Positions 44,217-53,844 of a stretch of 64,000 bases of DNA are shown piece by piece. The first letter of the stretch is position 1, and each line of letters opens with the position of its first letter. The stretch spans positions 930,001 to 994,000 of the forward strand of contig NZ_RCWZ01000004.1 in assembly GCF_003675385.1 (NCBI RefSeq), in the 5' to 3' direction. This DNA is from Mucilaginibacter kameinonensis. Lineage in GTDB: Bacteria; Bacteroidota; Bacteroidia; Sphingobacteriales; Sphingobacteriaceae. The notes under the pieces are model-generated. The model worked only from the letters and a program-made list of their open reading frames with translations, did no database searches and was not told the origin of the DNA. The position numbers were made by a program, and so were the translations under genes.

Positions 44217-44288
44217 GCTTCCGTAGTTCAATGGATAGAATTATGGTTTCCGGTACCATCGATATGAGTTCGAATCTCGTCGGGAGCA
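44217..44288 (+). tRNA. tRNA-Arg(CCG)
   Basis: A full cloverleaf can be drawn in 72 bases: acceptor GCTTCCG/CGGGAGC with one G-T pair, D-arm from 44226, anticodon stem ATGGT/ACCAT with loop TTCCGGT (anticodon CCG at 44250-44252), T-stem ATGAG/CTCGT with loop TTCGAAT. The discriminator base is A and the CCA end is not encoded. CCG reads the arginine codon CGG. Confidence 0.93.
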
Positions 44289-44289
44289 C

Positions 44290-44320
44290 AAAAGGGATTT
44301 ACAGCTTGTAAGTCCCTTTT
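44290..44320. terminator. Terminator of the tRNA gene and the convergent AraC gene
   Basis: AAAAGGGA-T-TTACA pairs with TGTAA-G-TCCCTTTT around GCT, followed by TTGTTTT on the plus strand; the minus strand also has a T-run. Confidence 0.85.
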
Positions 44321-44324
44321 TGTT

Positions 44325-45167
44325 TTATCCTTTCACCTCCGCGTACCTTTTTCTAAACGCGGTCGGGTTTTCTCCCTTATACTTTTTAAAGATCCTGTTC
44401 AGGTGGCTTTCATCGGTAAAACCAAACTCGTAGGCTATTTCGCTCATGCGCTTATCGGTGTATTGCAGGCGGGTTTCTATTAGTTTGAGTTTATAGTTGG
44501 TGATGTATTGCTGCAAACTTTCACCCGTGGTTTTCTTAAAGTATTCGCTGATATAGTTTGGCGAAAAGTTAAACGACAAGGCCATACATTCGGCCTTTAA
44601 GCGCTCGGGCTGGTAAATATATTCGTGGATATAATTAAGCAGCGGCAAGGTGGTTGTTGATGGCTGTTTAATGATATTGGCGTGTTGCTGCAGGGTGATA
44701 TTACGGGCGGCAATAGTAATAATAGTATTCATCAATTGCTCCACCACCTCATTATGCTGCGGAAACTCGTTTGATGTTTCCCGTTGTAAAGCTTCAATCA
44801 GGGCCCTCACCAGTGGTTTATCGGTAACGGTTTTCAAAATGCAACCCGGCAAATGGTTGTGGTTATGAAAAATGTATTCCATTTTTTTAACCCACTTTTC
44901 GCTTTGTGTTTTCAGGTAGCTATCGGTAAAGCGGATAAAGTAAAACCGAGTTAACTCATGCACTTCAAAGCCGTGCTGGTCTTCAGGAAAAATCAGAAAG
45001 AACTTATTAGAGGAATAAGGTAATTCGTGCCCGTTAATGATCTGGATCCCCTTCCCTTCCAGCGTAAAAACCATTTCAAAAAATGTATTGCGGTGCGGCT
45101 TGGCCGTGTACTGGTTGGTTTCAAGCAGCTCCAACTCATACGGGCGGTAAAGGTTTTTGATCTCCAT
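44325..45167 (-). CDS. AraC-family transcriptional regulator
   Basis: With the ATG at 45167 the protein has 280 residues: an N-terminal cupin sensor (FFEMVFTLEGKGIQIINGHELPYSSNKFFLIFPEDQHGF) and a C-terminal AraC domain (CMALSFNFSPNYISEYFKKTTG and MSEIAYEFGFTDESHLNRIFKKYKG). An upstream TTG at 45242 is not a likely start. It is divergent from the DoxX-like and PuuE-like genes, with 87 bases between the starts, and is probably their regulator. Confidence 0.88.
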   Translation of the reverse strand: MEIKNLYRPYELELLETNQYTAKPHRNTFFEMVFTLEGKGIQIINGHELPYSSNKFFLIFPEDQHGFEVHELTRFYFIRFTDSYLKTQSEKWVKKMEYIFHNHNHLPGCILKTVTDKPLVRALIEALQRETSNEFPQHNEVVEQLMNTIITIAARNITLQQHANIIKQPSTTTLPLLNYIHEYIYQPERLKAECMALSFNFSPNYISEYFKKTTGESLQQYITNYKLKLIETRLQYTDKRMSEIAYEFGFTDESHLNRIFKKYKGENPTAFRKRYAEVKG

Positions 45168-45254
45168 ACCTGTAAAGTTACATATGATACCCTGAAATGT
45201 ACAACGCCAGGGGCCTGATAATGCGGAACTTTGACATATCAAAACAAAACGAAA

Positions 45255-45650
45255 ATGAACACTACATCTTTTTTACTTTTAAGACTGGCCATCGGAGCCA
45301 GCATGTTTGGTCACGGATTGGTTCGCTTACCTAAACTTCATGGTTTCAGCAACTGGATGGTTGGCACTTTTGAAAAATCAATGCTGCCCAAAGCTATGGT
45401 AACACCATTCAGCTACCTGCTTCCCATCGCCGAATTTACAATTGGTTTATTACTGATATCAGGCTTATTTACCAAACCTGCTTTAATTGGCGGTGGCCTG
45501 GTAATGATCATCTTAATATTTGGCAGCTGTATGATTGAGAACTGGGAGATCCTGCCCTCACAACTGATCCACGCTGCTTTTTTTGCTGTATTACTTCAGT
45601 TTGCAGCAAATAACACTTACTCATTAGATAAACTTTTCTTCAATAAATAA
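45255..45650 (+). CDS. DoxX-family membrane protein
   Basis: The 131-residue protein has four membrane helices and the DoxX pattern: LLLRLAIGASMFGHGLVRLPKL in the first helix, FSYLLPIAEFTIGLLLISG in the second, then ALIGGGLVMIILIFGSC and LIHAAFFAVLLQFAANNTYSLD. Members are small inner-membrane proteins linked to redox or detoxification, with no settled function. The start at 45255 is chosen by fit to the family. The deacetylase-type gene starts four bases after its stop, so the two are an operon. Confidence 0.85.
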   Translation: MNTTSFLLLRLAIGASMFGHGLVRLPKLHGFSNWMVGTFEKSMLPKAMVTPFSYLLPIAEFTIGLLLISGLFTKPALIGGGLVMIILIFGSCMIENWEILPSQLIHAAFFAVLLQFAANNTYSLDKLFFNK

Positions 45651-45654
45651 AATC

Positions 45655-46599
45655 ATGAGCTCAAGAAGAGAATTTATGAAACAAGGCGGCCTACTGGGTT
45701 TGGCTGGTCTTGTAGGCAGTAATTTGGTATCTGCTAAAGAACACCAGGCTGCCAATAACGTTAACACCTCAAAATGGGCCGATGGCTCAAGACTGGTGGT
45801 TTCTGTATCCATGCAGTTTGAAGCGGGGGGGCAGCCGGATAACGCCGAAAGCCCATTTCCGCAAAATATGCAAAAAGGCTATATCGATCTGCCGGGTGCA
45901 ACCTGGTTTCAGTATGGTTATAAAGAAGGTATTCCCCGCATGCTGGATAACTGGGATAAACTGGGCGTAAAGGTAACATCGCACATGGTTGGTTCGGCAG
46001 TGCTGAAAAATCCGGCACTGGCTAAAGAAATTGTAGACCGTGGGCATGAGGCAGCCGCACATGGCATGAATTGGGCTACACAATATACCATGCCTTACGA
46101 GCAGGAAAAACAATTTATAAAAGATGGCGCCGATGCCATCAAAAAAGTAACCGGTTTTACCCCCGTGGGCTACAATGCCAACTGGCTGCGCCGCGGCGAA
46201 AACACGCTGAAAATATTACAGGAGCTTGGTTTTGTATACCATATTGACGACCTGAGCCGCGACGAACCATTTATCATCCCCGTAAATCAAAAGGATTTTG
46301 TGGTGGTGCCGTATACCCTGCGCAACAATGATATTGTACTTATTGAAGGAAAAAACTTCTCTGTTGATCAGTTCCTGAACCAGGTAAAAATGGAGTTTGA
46401 CCAGCTTTATGCCGAAGCCGAATTTAAACGCCGCCAAATGTCTATCAGCTTCCATGATCGTATTGGAGGCACCCCACAAATGGTTAAAGCCGCCAACGAC
46501 CTGATTAAATACATACAGCAACATAAAGGCGTAAGCTTTAAACGCAAAGATGAGATCGCAAAAATGGCTTTGGAGGATAAAACAACGATAAGGGAGTAA
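45655..46599 (+). CDS. Tat-exported PuuE-type polysaccharide deacetylase family protein
   Basis: The 314-residue protein starts with a twin-arginine signal (SRREFMKQGG followed by LLGLAGLVGSNLVSA). The fold is a NodB-like barrel of the PuuE/allantoinase sub-type: SMQFEAGGQPDNAE in place of the usual TFDDG, GHEAAAHGMNW as the His-rich metal motif, and ISFHDRIGG near the end. PuuE hydrolyses allantoin, but relatives attack other amides or acetyl groups; export argues against a purine role here. It forms an operon with the DoxX-like gene and is probably controlled by the divergent AraC protein. Confidence 0.82.
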   Translation: MSSRREFMKQGGLLGLAGLVGSNLVSAKEHQAANNVNTSKWADGSRLVVSVSMQFEAGGQPDNAESPFPQNMQKGYIDLPGATWFQYGYKEGIPRMLDNWDKLGVKVTSHMVGSAVLKNPALAKEIVDRGHEAAAHGMNWATQYTMPYEQEKQFIKDGADAIKKVTGFTPVGYNANWLRRGENTLKILQELGFVYHIDDLSRDEPFIIPVNQKDFVVVPYTLRNNDIVLIEGKNFSVDQFLNQVKMEFDQLYAEAEFKRRQMSISFHDRIGGTPQMVKAANDLIKYIQQHKGVSFKRKDEIAKMALEDKTTIRE

Positions 46600-46631
46600 T
46601 AGTAAAAATTGGGGATAGCATATGAATGGTA

Positions 46632-46749
46632 ACTCCCTCTCATGGGAGGGGTGTGTTGGGATTGAGCGAAGGCAGGGAGGGGTTTATACGCCTTTGCAAC
46701 GATTGGGCTTCTCGCTGAAACCCCTCCCTACACCCTCCCAAGGGAGGGA
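46632..46749. repeat. 118-bp imperfect inverted repeat
   Basis: The left arm (TCCCTCTCATGGGAGGGGTGTG) and right arm (CACCCTCCCAAGGGAGGGA) are complementary with mismatches, and the inner parts CAGGGAGGGGTTT and AAACCCCTCCCTA pair as well. It codes for nothing and fills the middle of the gap 46600-46904. It is a further repeat family, not related to A or B. Confidence 0.75.
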
Positions 46750-46853
46750 ATCGCGCAGCCCCCTAAACGAAAATCCGCTAACTATCTTTCCGTGGCTATT
46801 CCTTTTGAGAAAGGATTTTTGAAAAACCTTTATTCAGCATTATACCAAACAAG

Positions 46854-46879
46854 AAAGGCTACCTCATAAGGCAGCCTTT
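46854..46879. terminator. Bidirectional terminator
   Basis: AAAGGCT/AGCCTTT with inner CCT/AGG forms a stem. It lies behind the deacetylase gene (plus strand) and behind the GH36 gene (minus strand). Confidence 0.7.
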
Positions 46880-46904
46880 ACTCGTTTTATCAAAATTATT
46901 TCAA

Positions 46905-49118
46905 TCAGATCGCCTCCAACTGCAATACTACGCTGGTGTGGTAAGTATTAGTTTCCGGGTTGATACCTACATTCATTAGGAAATCGCCGGTAAAAGTTAA
47001 ATCCTCATTACCTAATACCGAACCTGTGCCCGGGTAAAGGTTAATCTCTTTTACACGGTATTTTTTGTTAGGATCGAGGCCTTTTAAACGTACCGGAACT
47101 TTGGTGCCCGAACCGTAACGGTTATTTACCAGGTAATTGAACATAACCGCTTTTGATTTATCAGTATTTACGTACATGATAGATGCAGCATCGTTATCCC
47201 ATGGCGAGGCTAAACGGTACTGATCGCCATGCCAGATCGCATCTTTCAGGCCATCATAATTTTTAAGAGCCGACTGGCAGAAGCTCAGATCATTTTCGCT
47301 TAGCTTGCCGATAACAATATCAAAGCCCATTTTACCCATCATAGCCACATCCACACGGTATTTAATAGGCTGCTTGCCCCAATCGGTTACGTGGTTTGAG
47401 CTGGTGATAGCCGGGTAAAAGAACGAATACTCCCACTGAATAAATACGCGCTCCAACGGATCGGTATTATCACTTGGCCAGTACTCGGTAAAGTATTGCA
47501 ATGCTCCATAATCCACACGACCGCCGCCGCCTGAGCAAAGCATCAAAGGCACTTTAGGATACTTAGCACGAACACGTTTCAATACATTGTACAAGCCGTT
47601 CACATAGTCAACATAAATATGCGACTGGTCTTTTTTCAGGTATGCTGAGTAAGCATTATAGATAACCGCGTTGCAATCCCATTTGATATAAGCCAGGTCA
47701 GGATTTTTAGTGAACAGGTTATCAACCACGCCAAATACAAAATCCTGTACTTTAGGGTTGGCCAAATCAAGTACCAACTGGTTCCTGAAATATTTTTCAG
47801 GGCGGTTTGGTTGTTTGATCACCCAATCAGGATGAGCTTTGTACAAATCACTGGCCGGGTTAACCATTTCCGGCTCAATCCAGATGCCGAATTTAACGCC
47901 GTTAGCCTGCGCTTCTTTTACCAATGAGCTGATTCCGTTTGGCAGCTTTTGTTTATTCTCCTGCCAATCGCCTAAACCAGCATTATCGCCGTTACGCGGG
48001 TGGCTGTTACCAAACCAACCATCGTCCAATAAAAACAGGTCGACGCCTAATTTTTTGGTATCTTTTAACAAACCTGCAAGTTTGCTCTCGTTAAAATCAA
48101 AATAGGTAGACTCCCAGTTGTTCAACAGTGTAAGCCTTGAGCCGTTACCGTCAACAATTTTGTACTGGCGTGCCCAGCTTTGCAGTTTACGACTGGCATC
48201 GCCTTTACCGTGATCAGAGTAAGTATACAGGAACGCCGGCGTAGTAAATTCAACACCCGGCTTTAAATGATACTCAGAAGCTGCATTGTTAATACCTGCA
48301 ATAATTTTAAGGTTATTGGCTACATCCAATTCAAAATCCACCCTGAAATTGCCCGACCATTCCATAGCGCCATAAAGCACTTTGCCTTCGTCTTCGGTAG
48401 CTGGTTTATCCATTGATATGGCGAACATAGAATGCTCGTATAAGTTGGCACGGGTACCCAGTTTGCTGTCGATGGTTTTAATACCGTGGGTTAAACGGGC
48501 CTCTTCCGGCTGAACTTCCATAGCCCAGTTGCCATGGTATTGTTTCAACCAAAAACCGCCGGTAGTATTGCCCTTCAGGTTTAAATTGGCCGATGCATAT
48601 TTGTTAAGGGTAACAACACCTTTTTCGTTGTGCTTAATAACCGACCATTGTTCGGTCACATCTTCTTTAAAGTATGTTTTGTAGTATAGTTTTACCTCAA
48701 AATCATAAGCAGGATCTTTCAGGGTAACTACCAATAATGAAACATCATCGCTCACCTTGCTCATCGTGTGGCTCACATAAGCAAGGTTCAGTGATTTATT
48801 ACCATCGGCATGGGTAACGGTAATGGCAGGCTCGCCCAAACTTGCCGATCCTGATGGCGTATAAACATCATTCTGTACACCCGAATCATCGGCTTGTTTA
48901 TACATTTTGCGGATGCTGCTGTACTCAGTTGCATTGGCAAGCTTTGCACCCAGGTACACCATGTTCAGGTGTTTCTCGGCATCGGTTTGTAATACCAGCG
49001 CGTTATGCTGGGTTTCAACAGGAATGGTTACATCCTGCGCTGCCGCCCTACCGGCCAACAGCATTGAGCCTGCGAAAAGCAGGCCCAGTGGTAAAGTTTT
49101 TCTTTGAGTAGTTCTCAC
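46905..49118 (-). CDS. Secreted alpha-galactosidase, GH36
   Basis: The 737-residue protein starts with GTG and a signal peptide (LGLLFAGSMLLAGRAAAQ). The N-terminal beta-sandwich is followed by a TIM barrel with the GH36 (clan GH-D) features LLDDGWFG, FGIWIEPEMVNP, the nucleophile Asp in YIKWDCN near 478 and the acid/base Asp in YWPSDNTDP near 549. It should release terminal alpha-galactose from raffinose-family or galactomannan side chains in the periplasm. It is the last gene of the galM-GH97-permease-DUF5107 operon, 14 bases after the DUF5107 stop. Confidence 0.92.
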   Translation of the reverse strand: MRTTQRKTLPLGLLFAGSMLLAGRAAAQDVTIPVETQHNALVLQTDAEKHLNMVYLGAKLANATEYSSIRKMYKQADDSGVQNDVYTPSGSASLGEPAITVTHADGNKSLNLAYVSHTMSKVSDDVSLLVVTLKDPAYDFEVKLYYKTYFKEDVTEQWSVIKHNEKGVVTLNKYASANLNLKGNTTGGFWLKQYHGNWAMEVQPEEARLTHGIKTIDSKLGTRANLYEHSMFAISMDKPATEDEGKVLYGAMEWSGNFRVDFELDVANNLKIIAGINNAASEYHLKPGVEFTTPAFLYTYSDHGKGDASRKLQSWARQYKIVDGNGSRLTLLNNWESTYFDFNESKLAGLLKDTKKLGVDLFLLDDGWFGNSHPRNGDNAGLGDWQENKQKLPNGISSLVKEAQANGVKFGIWIEPEMVNPASDLYKAHPDWVIKQPNRPEKYFRNQLVLDLANPKVQDFVFGVVDNLFTKNPDLAYIKWDCNAVIYNAYSAYLKKDQSHIYVDYVNGLYNVLKRVRAKYPKVPLMLCSGGGGRVDYGALQYFTEYWPSDNTDPLERVFIQWEYSFFYPAITSSNHVTDWGKQPIKYRVDVAMMGKMGFDIVIGKLSENDLSFCQSALKNYDGLKDAIWHGDQYRLASPWDNDAASIMYVNTDKSKAVMFNYLVNNRYGSGTKVPVRLKGLDPNKKYRVKEINLYPGTGSVLGNEDLTFTGDFLMNVGINPETNTYHTSVVLQLEAI

Positions 49119-49132
49119 GTGTGAATTTTGGT

Positions 49133-52100
49133 TTAACCGGCTACTTCGGTAATTTGGTTTATCATGTTTTGATGTATCCTCGCGCCATAGTGCCCGGCAT
49201 CAAGTTTCAGAACCTCGGTGAAGGCCTTTTGTGCCTGCTCAAAATCATGTAAACCGAGGTATCCCAGTCCCTGTAAAAAGTGGCAATGCACGCGGTTCCT
49301 TACCTGCAGATCATCTTCAAAAATGAGCAAATTTGGCAGCGAGACGGCAAAGTAATCAATTTTTACGTTATCATGCATGTGCTTAATACCATAATTAAGC
49401 AGTTTTTTGAAGATACGCTCTGCTGATGTACTGTCACCCAGACATTTTTTAGCTAAACCCTGATAAAAGATCTTATCCGGCTGTTGATCGTTATAAAAAA
49501 CAGCTGCCGTCGGGTCTTCCAAACCTATGGCTGCTTTCTCAAAATAAGCCTTCGCCAACGCTATTTCCTGCAGACCTTCATATGCTCTTCCCAACCAATA
49601 AAAGATATCATTTTCCTGGGTGCCGAACAGCTTGCCCTCGCCCAAATTATGCGGGTAAGTTTGCGCCTGCGTTAACTGCTCAACGGCCTCATTGTATTTA
49701 CCATCGCGGATGTTTTGTTTAGCCAATTCAACCAGCGCCGCAACATACTGACCGGATGCTTTACCTTCGCCGCCCTCCCATGGGTGGAAAGTCCTTTGCA
49801 TCACTTGTTCAAACGCCGTTTGATGCTCACCCAAAAAATTGTATAGGGTAGCCCGCTCTAAATAAACATCATCGCGCCGTTTGGCGGTCTCCAGGTTGGC
49901 TTCAACAAATTGCAGGCGTGAATCGGCCGCATGGTTCAGTTTTTTATAAAGCTGATCAAGCTCCATCAGGATCCGGGCATCGGTGGTATCCAGGGCAAAA
50001 GCCTTTTCAAAACAAGCCAGGGCTTTTGCAGGGTCGTTTCGTTTATTGTAATAAGCTATTCCAAGGTTCCTGAACACTGTTGGGAAAGTATCATCCAATT
50101 GTGCCGACGTTTCCCAGGCGGCAATGGCATCGTCATACTGCAGTTTATCATAAAACAAGTTGCCTAAGTAATATGGCGCTTTGGCATCGGTAGGAATTAA
50201 AGCAGCAGCCAGTTTTAGCACACTGATATCTTCCAGCCTGTCGGGAAAACATAAATATGAATCAGCGGCAGATGCCTGTTTGAAATACTCGGATGCCTGT
50301 TCGTTATTGCCTAACTGGCAAGCAAAGTAGCCAAGGTAATAATATACCATAGGGCTGGTAGCATCGCCATTGACAGCATAAATAAGCAAATCGGCAGCTT
50401 CCTGGTACAGGCCGGCGTTGCTATAGTCAAGGGCATACTCAATGTAATTTTGGTAGTAACCTCGTGACAGTTTGGTTAGTTCGTTAAGGCTGTTCATGGC
50501 TTTTTCTTCATTACCCAAAGCCTTGTAAGCGTAAACCAACTCAAACAAAGCACCTAAATTAAACGCATCCCTTTTTATAGCCGCTGTAGCTATTTCAACA
50601 GCCTCTTCAAAACGCCCCAGCTTGCGGAAAGCCGCCGAACGTAAAACATAAGCCTTGCTGTTATTGGCGTTTCTATCCAGTGACGATAACGAATGGTCAA
50701 GCGCCAGTTCGTAATCACCATTTTCCAGGTCAATCTGAGCTACCGAAAAATAGCCGCTGTCTTTCCAGGCATTGCTCCAGGTAGCTTTATAGAATGATTT
50801 ATAAGCCTCATCTTTTTTACCCAGGAACTTCAAGGCCAGTCCTAAATTGTAATAGCACTCGCTATCATAAGGGTTAGGATTACGCTGTGTGATGATTTCA
50901 ACCGCTTTGCGGAAATAAGGTTCGCTTTTAGCAAACTGCCCGCGGCGCAGATACCATAAACCTAAAGCATTGTTATTGCGGATATCCTTGGCATCGCGGC
51001 GTAAAGCTTCTTCATAATATGGTACCGGGCTATAAGTAGCATGACGATACTGCTCCAAATGCTGAGCGGTTAAAAACAACTGCTCGTTATTTTCTACATC
51101 GGCAGGCATCAAGGCCGGTTTGGCCGCTTCGGGAATGTTATTGAGCTTATTGCTTGCCGCATCATACTTAATCAGTTCTTTGCCCGCTGCCGAGTGTACG
51201 GTAAGCAATAATAAGTTCTCATTGATATCTTTAATGGCTATCTCGCGGGTATAAACCTGTTCAGGTACAATGCAAACCTGCTCACTTAGCAATACCTTCC
51301 CATCGTGCTGTAGTTTGAGGTTCAGGTTGTTTTGCTCACCGGTTACGTAAACTTTTAATAATAGCTTACCATCAGCGTAGTCAAGCGCCAGCAGGATATC
51401 TTTTGTAGCATTTTTAATTACACCAAGTTCGCGGTATGGCATAAAGTATTGGGTAAAATGCTTTTCCTCATGCGGCATCAGCCAGGTAAAATCGGGCTGA
51501 TTATCAGTAAACATGCCGGTCATGAGCTCAATGTATGGGCCGTCTTCGTCGGTCAGGTTCCTGTCCCAGGCCACACCGAAATCGCTATGCCCCCAGGTCC
51601 ACTGTTTTTTACCGGGTGATACATGGTGATTAGCTACATGCAGTAAGCCTGCCTGCGAATCATGCTCATATCCGCCCACAAAATCATAATTAGAGTTGAT
51701 AGCCATGTACGACGTTGGCACCGGGATATTTTTATACCTTGAGATATCGGTACCCGGCGAATAATCAACTTTATAGTAAGTACCTGTAGCTATAGGGAAG
51801 GTTGATACATCGCGCTTGCCGTGGTCAAAAACCGCGTTCACATCCGGTGGAAAAACCGACTGGTAATCGTCATTAACCTTTACTGCCGGGTTGGCCCACC
51901 ATAAAAAGGTCTGCGGCAAGGCAGAGCGGTTATAAAGTTTAGCTTTTATTTCGATGTATGCCTTATCAGGATGCAGCGTAAAACCGGCCATGCCCTTGGT
52001 ATGGAACATGCGCTCTACCTCGTTAACCCAAACGGTTTTGCTGCCATCGGCGTTTTCTTCGGTTTTATAATCAACCGGTTCAAACGTACTTGGGCGGTGA

Positions 52101-52471
52101 TGCTGCGGCCAGTTAAACTCGATGCCGCCCGAAATCCACGGACCGGTTAAACCTACCAGCGCCGGTTTAATTACCTGGTTGTAATAAATAAAATGACGGT
52201 CCTTGATCTTGTCATAAGCCATCTGGATCCGGCCGCCAAGTTCGGGCAGGATCAGCACTTTGAGATATTTATTCTCCAGGTACAAACCTGTGTATTCTTT
52301 ATCTTCTTTTTCGTCGTAAATTTTTTCGATAACAGGGTTTGGATATACCTTGCCGCTGCTGCCCTGGTAAACACGCTTTTCAAAAAACATGGGGTTTTTA
52401 TCGGGCTTGCCTATACCGTAGGTTGGGATGATTACCTTCTCTTCCCAAACATTTACATACAAATTATTCAT
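49133..52471 (-). CDS. DUF5107 domain protein with long TPR array
   Basis: The 1112-residue protein has no signal peptide, so it is probably cytosolic. Residues 35-370 form the DUF5107 domain (EYTGLYLENKYLKVLILPELGGRIQ, ISGGIEFNWPQHHRPSTFEPV, IELMTGMFTDNQPDFTWLMPHE), which has the look of a galactose-mutarotase-like beta-sandwich with conserved His and Glu. Residues 460-1105 are TPR repeats (for example NPYDSECYYNLGLALKFLGKKDEAYKSFYKA). The function is unknown. It sits between the sugar permease and GH36 genes with 14-base gaps on both sides, so it is surely part of the operon and may process or sense the imported sugar. Confidence 0.88.
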   Translation of the reverse strand: MNNLYVNVWEEKVIIPTYGIGKPDKNPMFFEKRVYQGSSGKVYPNPVIEKIYDEKEDKEYTGLYLENKYLKVLILPELGGRIQMAYDKIKDRHFIYYNQVIKPALVGLTGPWISGGIEFNWPQHHRPSTFEPVDYKTEENADGSKTVWVNEVERMFHTKGMAGFTLHPDKAYIEIKAKLYNRSALPQTFLWWANPAVKVNDDYQSVFPPDVNAVFDHGKRDVSTFPIATGTYYKVDYSPGTDISRYKNIPVPTSYMAINSNYDFVGGYEHDSQAGLLHVANHHVSPGKKQWTWGHSDFGVAWDRNLTDEDGPYIELMTGMFTDNQPDFTWLMPHEEKHFTQYFMPYRELGVIKNATKDILLALDYADGKLLLKVYVTGEQNNLNLKLQHDGKVLLSEQVCIVPEQVYTREIAIKDINENLLLLTVHSAAGKELIKYDAASNKLNNIPEAAKPALMPADVENNEQLFLTAQHLEQYRHATYSPVPYYEEALRRDAKDIRNNNALGLWYLRRGQFAKSEPYFRKAVEIITQRNPNPYDSECYYNLGLALKFLGKKDEAYKSFYKATWSNAWKDSGYFSVAQIDLENGDYELALDHSLSSLDRNANNSKAYVLRSAAFRKLGRFEEAVEIATAAIKRDAFNLGALFELVYAYKALGNEEKAMNSLNELTKLSRGYYQNYIEYALDYSNAGLYQEAADLLIYAVNGDATSPMVYYYLGYFACQLGNNEQASEYFKQASAADSYLCFPDRLEDISVLKLAAALIPTDAKAPYYLGNLFYDKLQYDDAIAAWETSAQLDDTFPTVFRNLGIAYYNKRNDPAKALACFEKAFALDTTDARILMELDQLYKKLNHAADSRLQFVEANLETAKRRDDVYLERATLYNFLGEHQTAFEQVMQRTFHPWEGGEGKASGQYVAALVELAKQNIRDGKYNEAVEQLTQAQTYPHNLGEGKLFGTQENDIFYWLGRAYEGLQEIALAKAYFEKAAIGLEDPTAAVFYNDQQPDKIFYQGLAKKCLGDSTSAERIFKKLLNYGIKHMHDNVKIDYFAVSLPNLLIFEDDLQVRNRVHCHFLQGLGYLGLHDFEQAQKAFTEVLKLDAGHYGARIHQNMINQITEVAG

Positions 52472-52485
52472 GTAGCTTATAATTA

Positions 52486-53844
52486 TTAATGTCTTATTAA
52501 ATTTTCTTCTAACTCTTCAAGGGTCTGGCCTTTGGTTTCTTTTACCTTCTTCAATACAAACACGAAGCCTAAAAAGCATATCCCGGCGTACATATAAAAC
52601 GGCCCGTAAGTGCCCAATACCTTAGCAAGGATGGGGAAGGTAAACACCAGTATAAAATAGGCGCCCCATAACGATACAATGGCTACTGTTGATGCAGCGC
52701 TGCGAATTTTATTAGGGAAGATTTCGGCAATAAGTACCCAGGTAATAGGCGCAAGCGAAAGCGCGTAGGTGCTGATGGCAAGCAGTACAAATACAGATAC
52801 CAATTTGGCCGATAAATGGTTTTGCAACAGGTAAGCCAACACAATATAAAATATCGAAAGCCCTAAGGAGCCGATAAGCATTAACGGTTTACGGCCAAGC
52901 TTATCAACCTGCCACATAGCCAGGAGCGTAAATACCAGGTTAACTATACCAATGGAAACGGTTTCAAACAGTTGCTGATTAAGACTTGAGCCTACCGAGG
53001 CGAAAATGGTTGAAGTGTAGTTAAACACTACGTTGATACCACAAAATTGTTGAAATACAGCGAGGGTGATGCCAATCAGCACAGCCGGTCGAACAGCCTT
53101 TTCAAATACAGCACGGTACGACTCTTTGCTCGTTGCCCCTTTCAGTGATTTTTGGATAGCCTGCTGAGTAGAGGTAACAAATTCTTCGGAACCTATTTTG
53201 TAAAGTACCTTTTCGGCATCCTCATGCCTGCCAACTTTCATGAGCCATCTCGGGCTTTCGGGCAGGAATAATACGCCCAGCATAAAAACAAGCGCCGGTA
53301 CGGTGCCTAAGCCAAACATCCAGCGCCAGGCGTTATCACCGGCATCGGCCAAAAAGTAGTTGCACAGGTTGGTGATCAGGATGCCCAGTACTACGGTAAG
53401 CTGATTAATGGCTACGTTACGCCCGCGCACCTTGGCCGGCGAAATCTCGGCAATGTACATGGGGCACAGCATCGATGCCATCCCTACTCCAATACCAGCT
53501 GCGAAACGCATTGTAATAAAGTAAGCAAGCCATGTTGAAAATGAAATGGCTAACGACGATACCGCAAAGATGAACGCGGCAAGCATCAGCCCCGGCTTGC
53601 GGCCAAATTTTTCGGCAATACTACCGGCAATGATACAGCCCACAATACAGCCCAGCGCGAGCGATCCGGTAAGAAATCCCTCCCAAAGCGGATCAAGCGC
53701 GAACTCTTTGCGAAGGAACGGCAACGCGCCAGATATTACGGCAAAATCAAAACCGAACAGGTAGCCGCCCAGTGCCGAAATAAAGGATATCCCTATAATG
53801 TAGCTGCTGTTAAACTTAACTTCTTTTTTTAAATCAGTGATCAT
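52486..53844 (-). CDS. Sugar-porter MFS transporter (XylE/GalP type)
   Basis: The 452-residue protein has 12 membrane segments and the sugar-porter signatures: GGYLFGFDFAVISGALPFL in helix 1, GRKPGLMLAA (motif A), RFAAGIGVGMASMLCPMYIAEISPAKVRG (PESPR region), FLPESPRWLMKVGRHEDAEKVL and QQFCGINVVFNYTSTIF. It imports a monosaccharide or small oligosaccharide with protons across the inner membrane. In this operon it should carry galactose or an alpha-galactoside. It is spaced 14 bases from the DUF5107 gene and 120 bases from GH97. Confidence 0.93.
   Translation of the reverse strand: MITDLKKEVKFNSSYIIGISFISALGGYLFGFDFAVISGALPFLRKEFALDPLWEGFLTGSLALGCIVGCIIAGSIAEKFGRKPGLMLAAFIFAVSSLAISFSTWLAYFITMRFAAGIGVGMASMLCPMYIAEISPAKVRGRNVAINQLTVVLGILITNLCNYFLADAGDNAWRWMFGLGTVPALVFMLGVLFLPESPRWLMKVGRHEDAEKVLYKIGSEEFVTSTQQAIQKSLKGATSKESYRAVFEKAVRPAVLIGITLAVFQQFCGINVVFNYTSTIFASVGSSLNQQLFETVSIGIVNLVFTLLAMWQVDKLGRKPLMLIGSLGLSIFYIVLAYLLQNHLSAKLVSVFVLLAISTYALSLAPITWVLIAEIFPNKIRSAASTVAIVSLWGAYFILVFTFPILAKVLGTYGPFYMYAGICFLGFVFVLKKVKETKGQTLEELEENLIRH

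Noticed and set aside
44217..44320. tRNA gene as an integration site of a mobile island
   Set aside because: No integrase, no repeated tRNA 3' end and no base-composition break was seen in the following genes.
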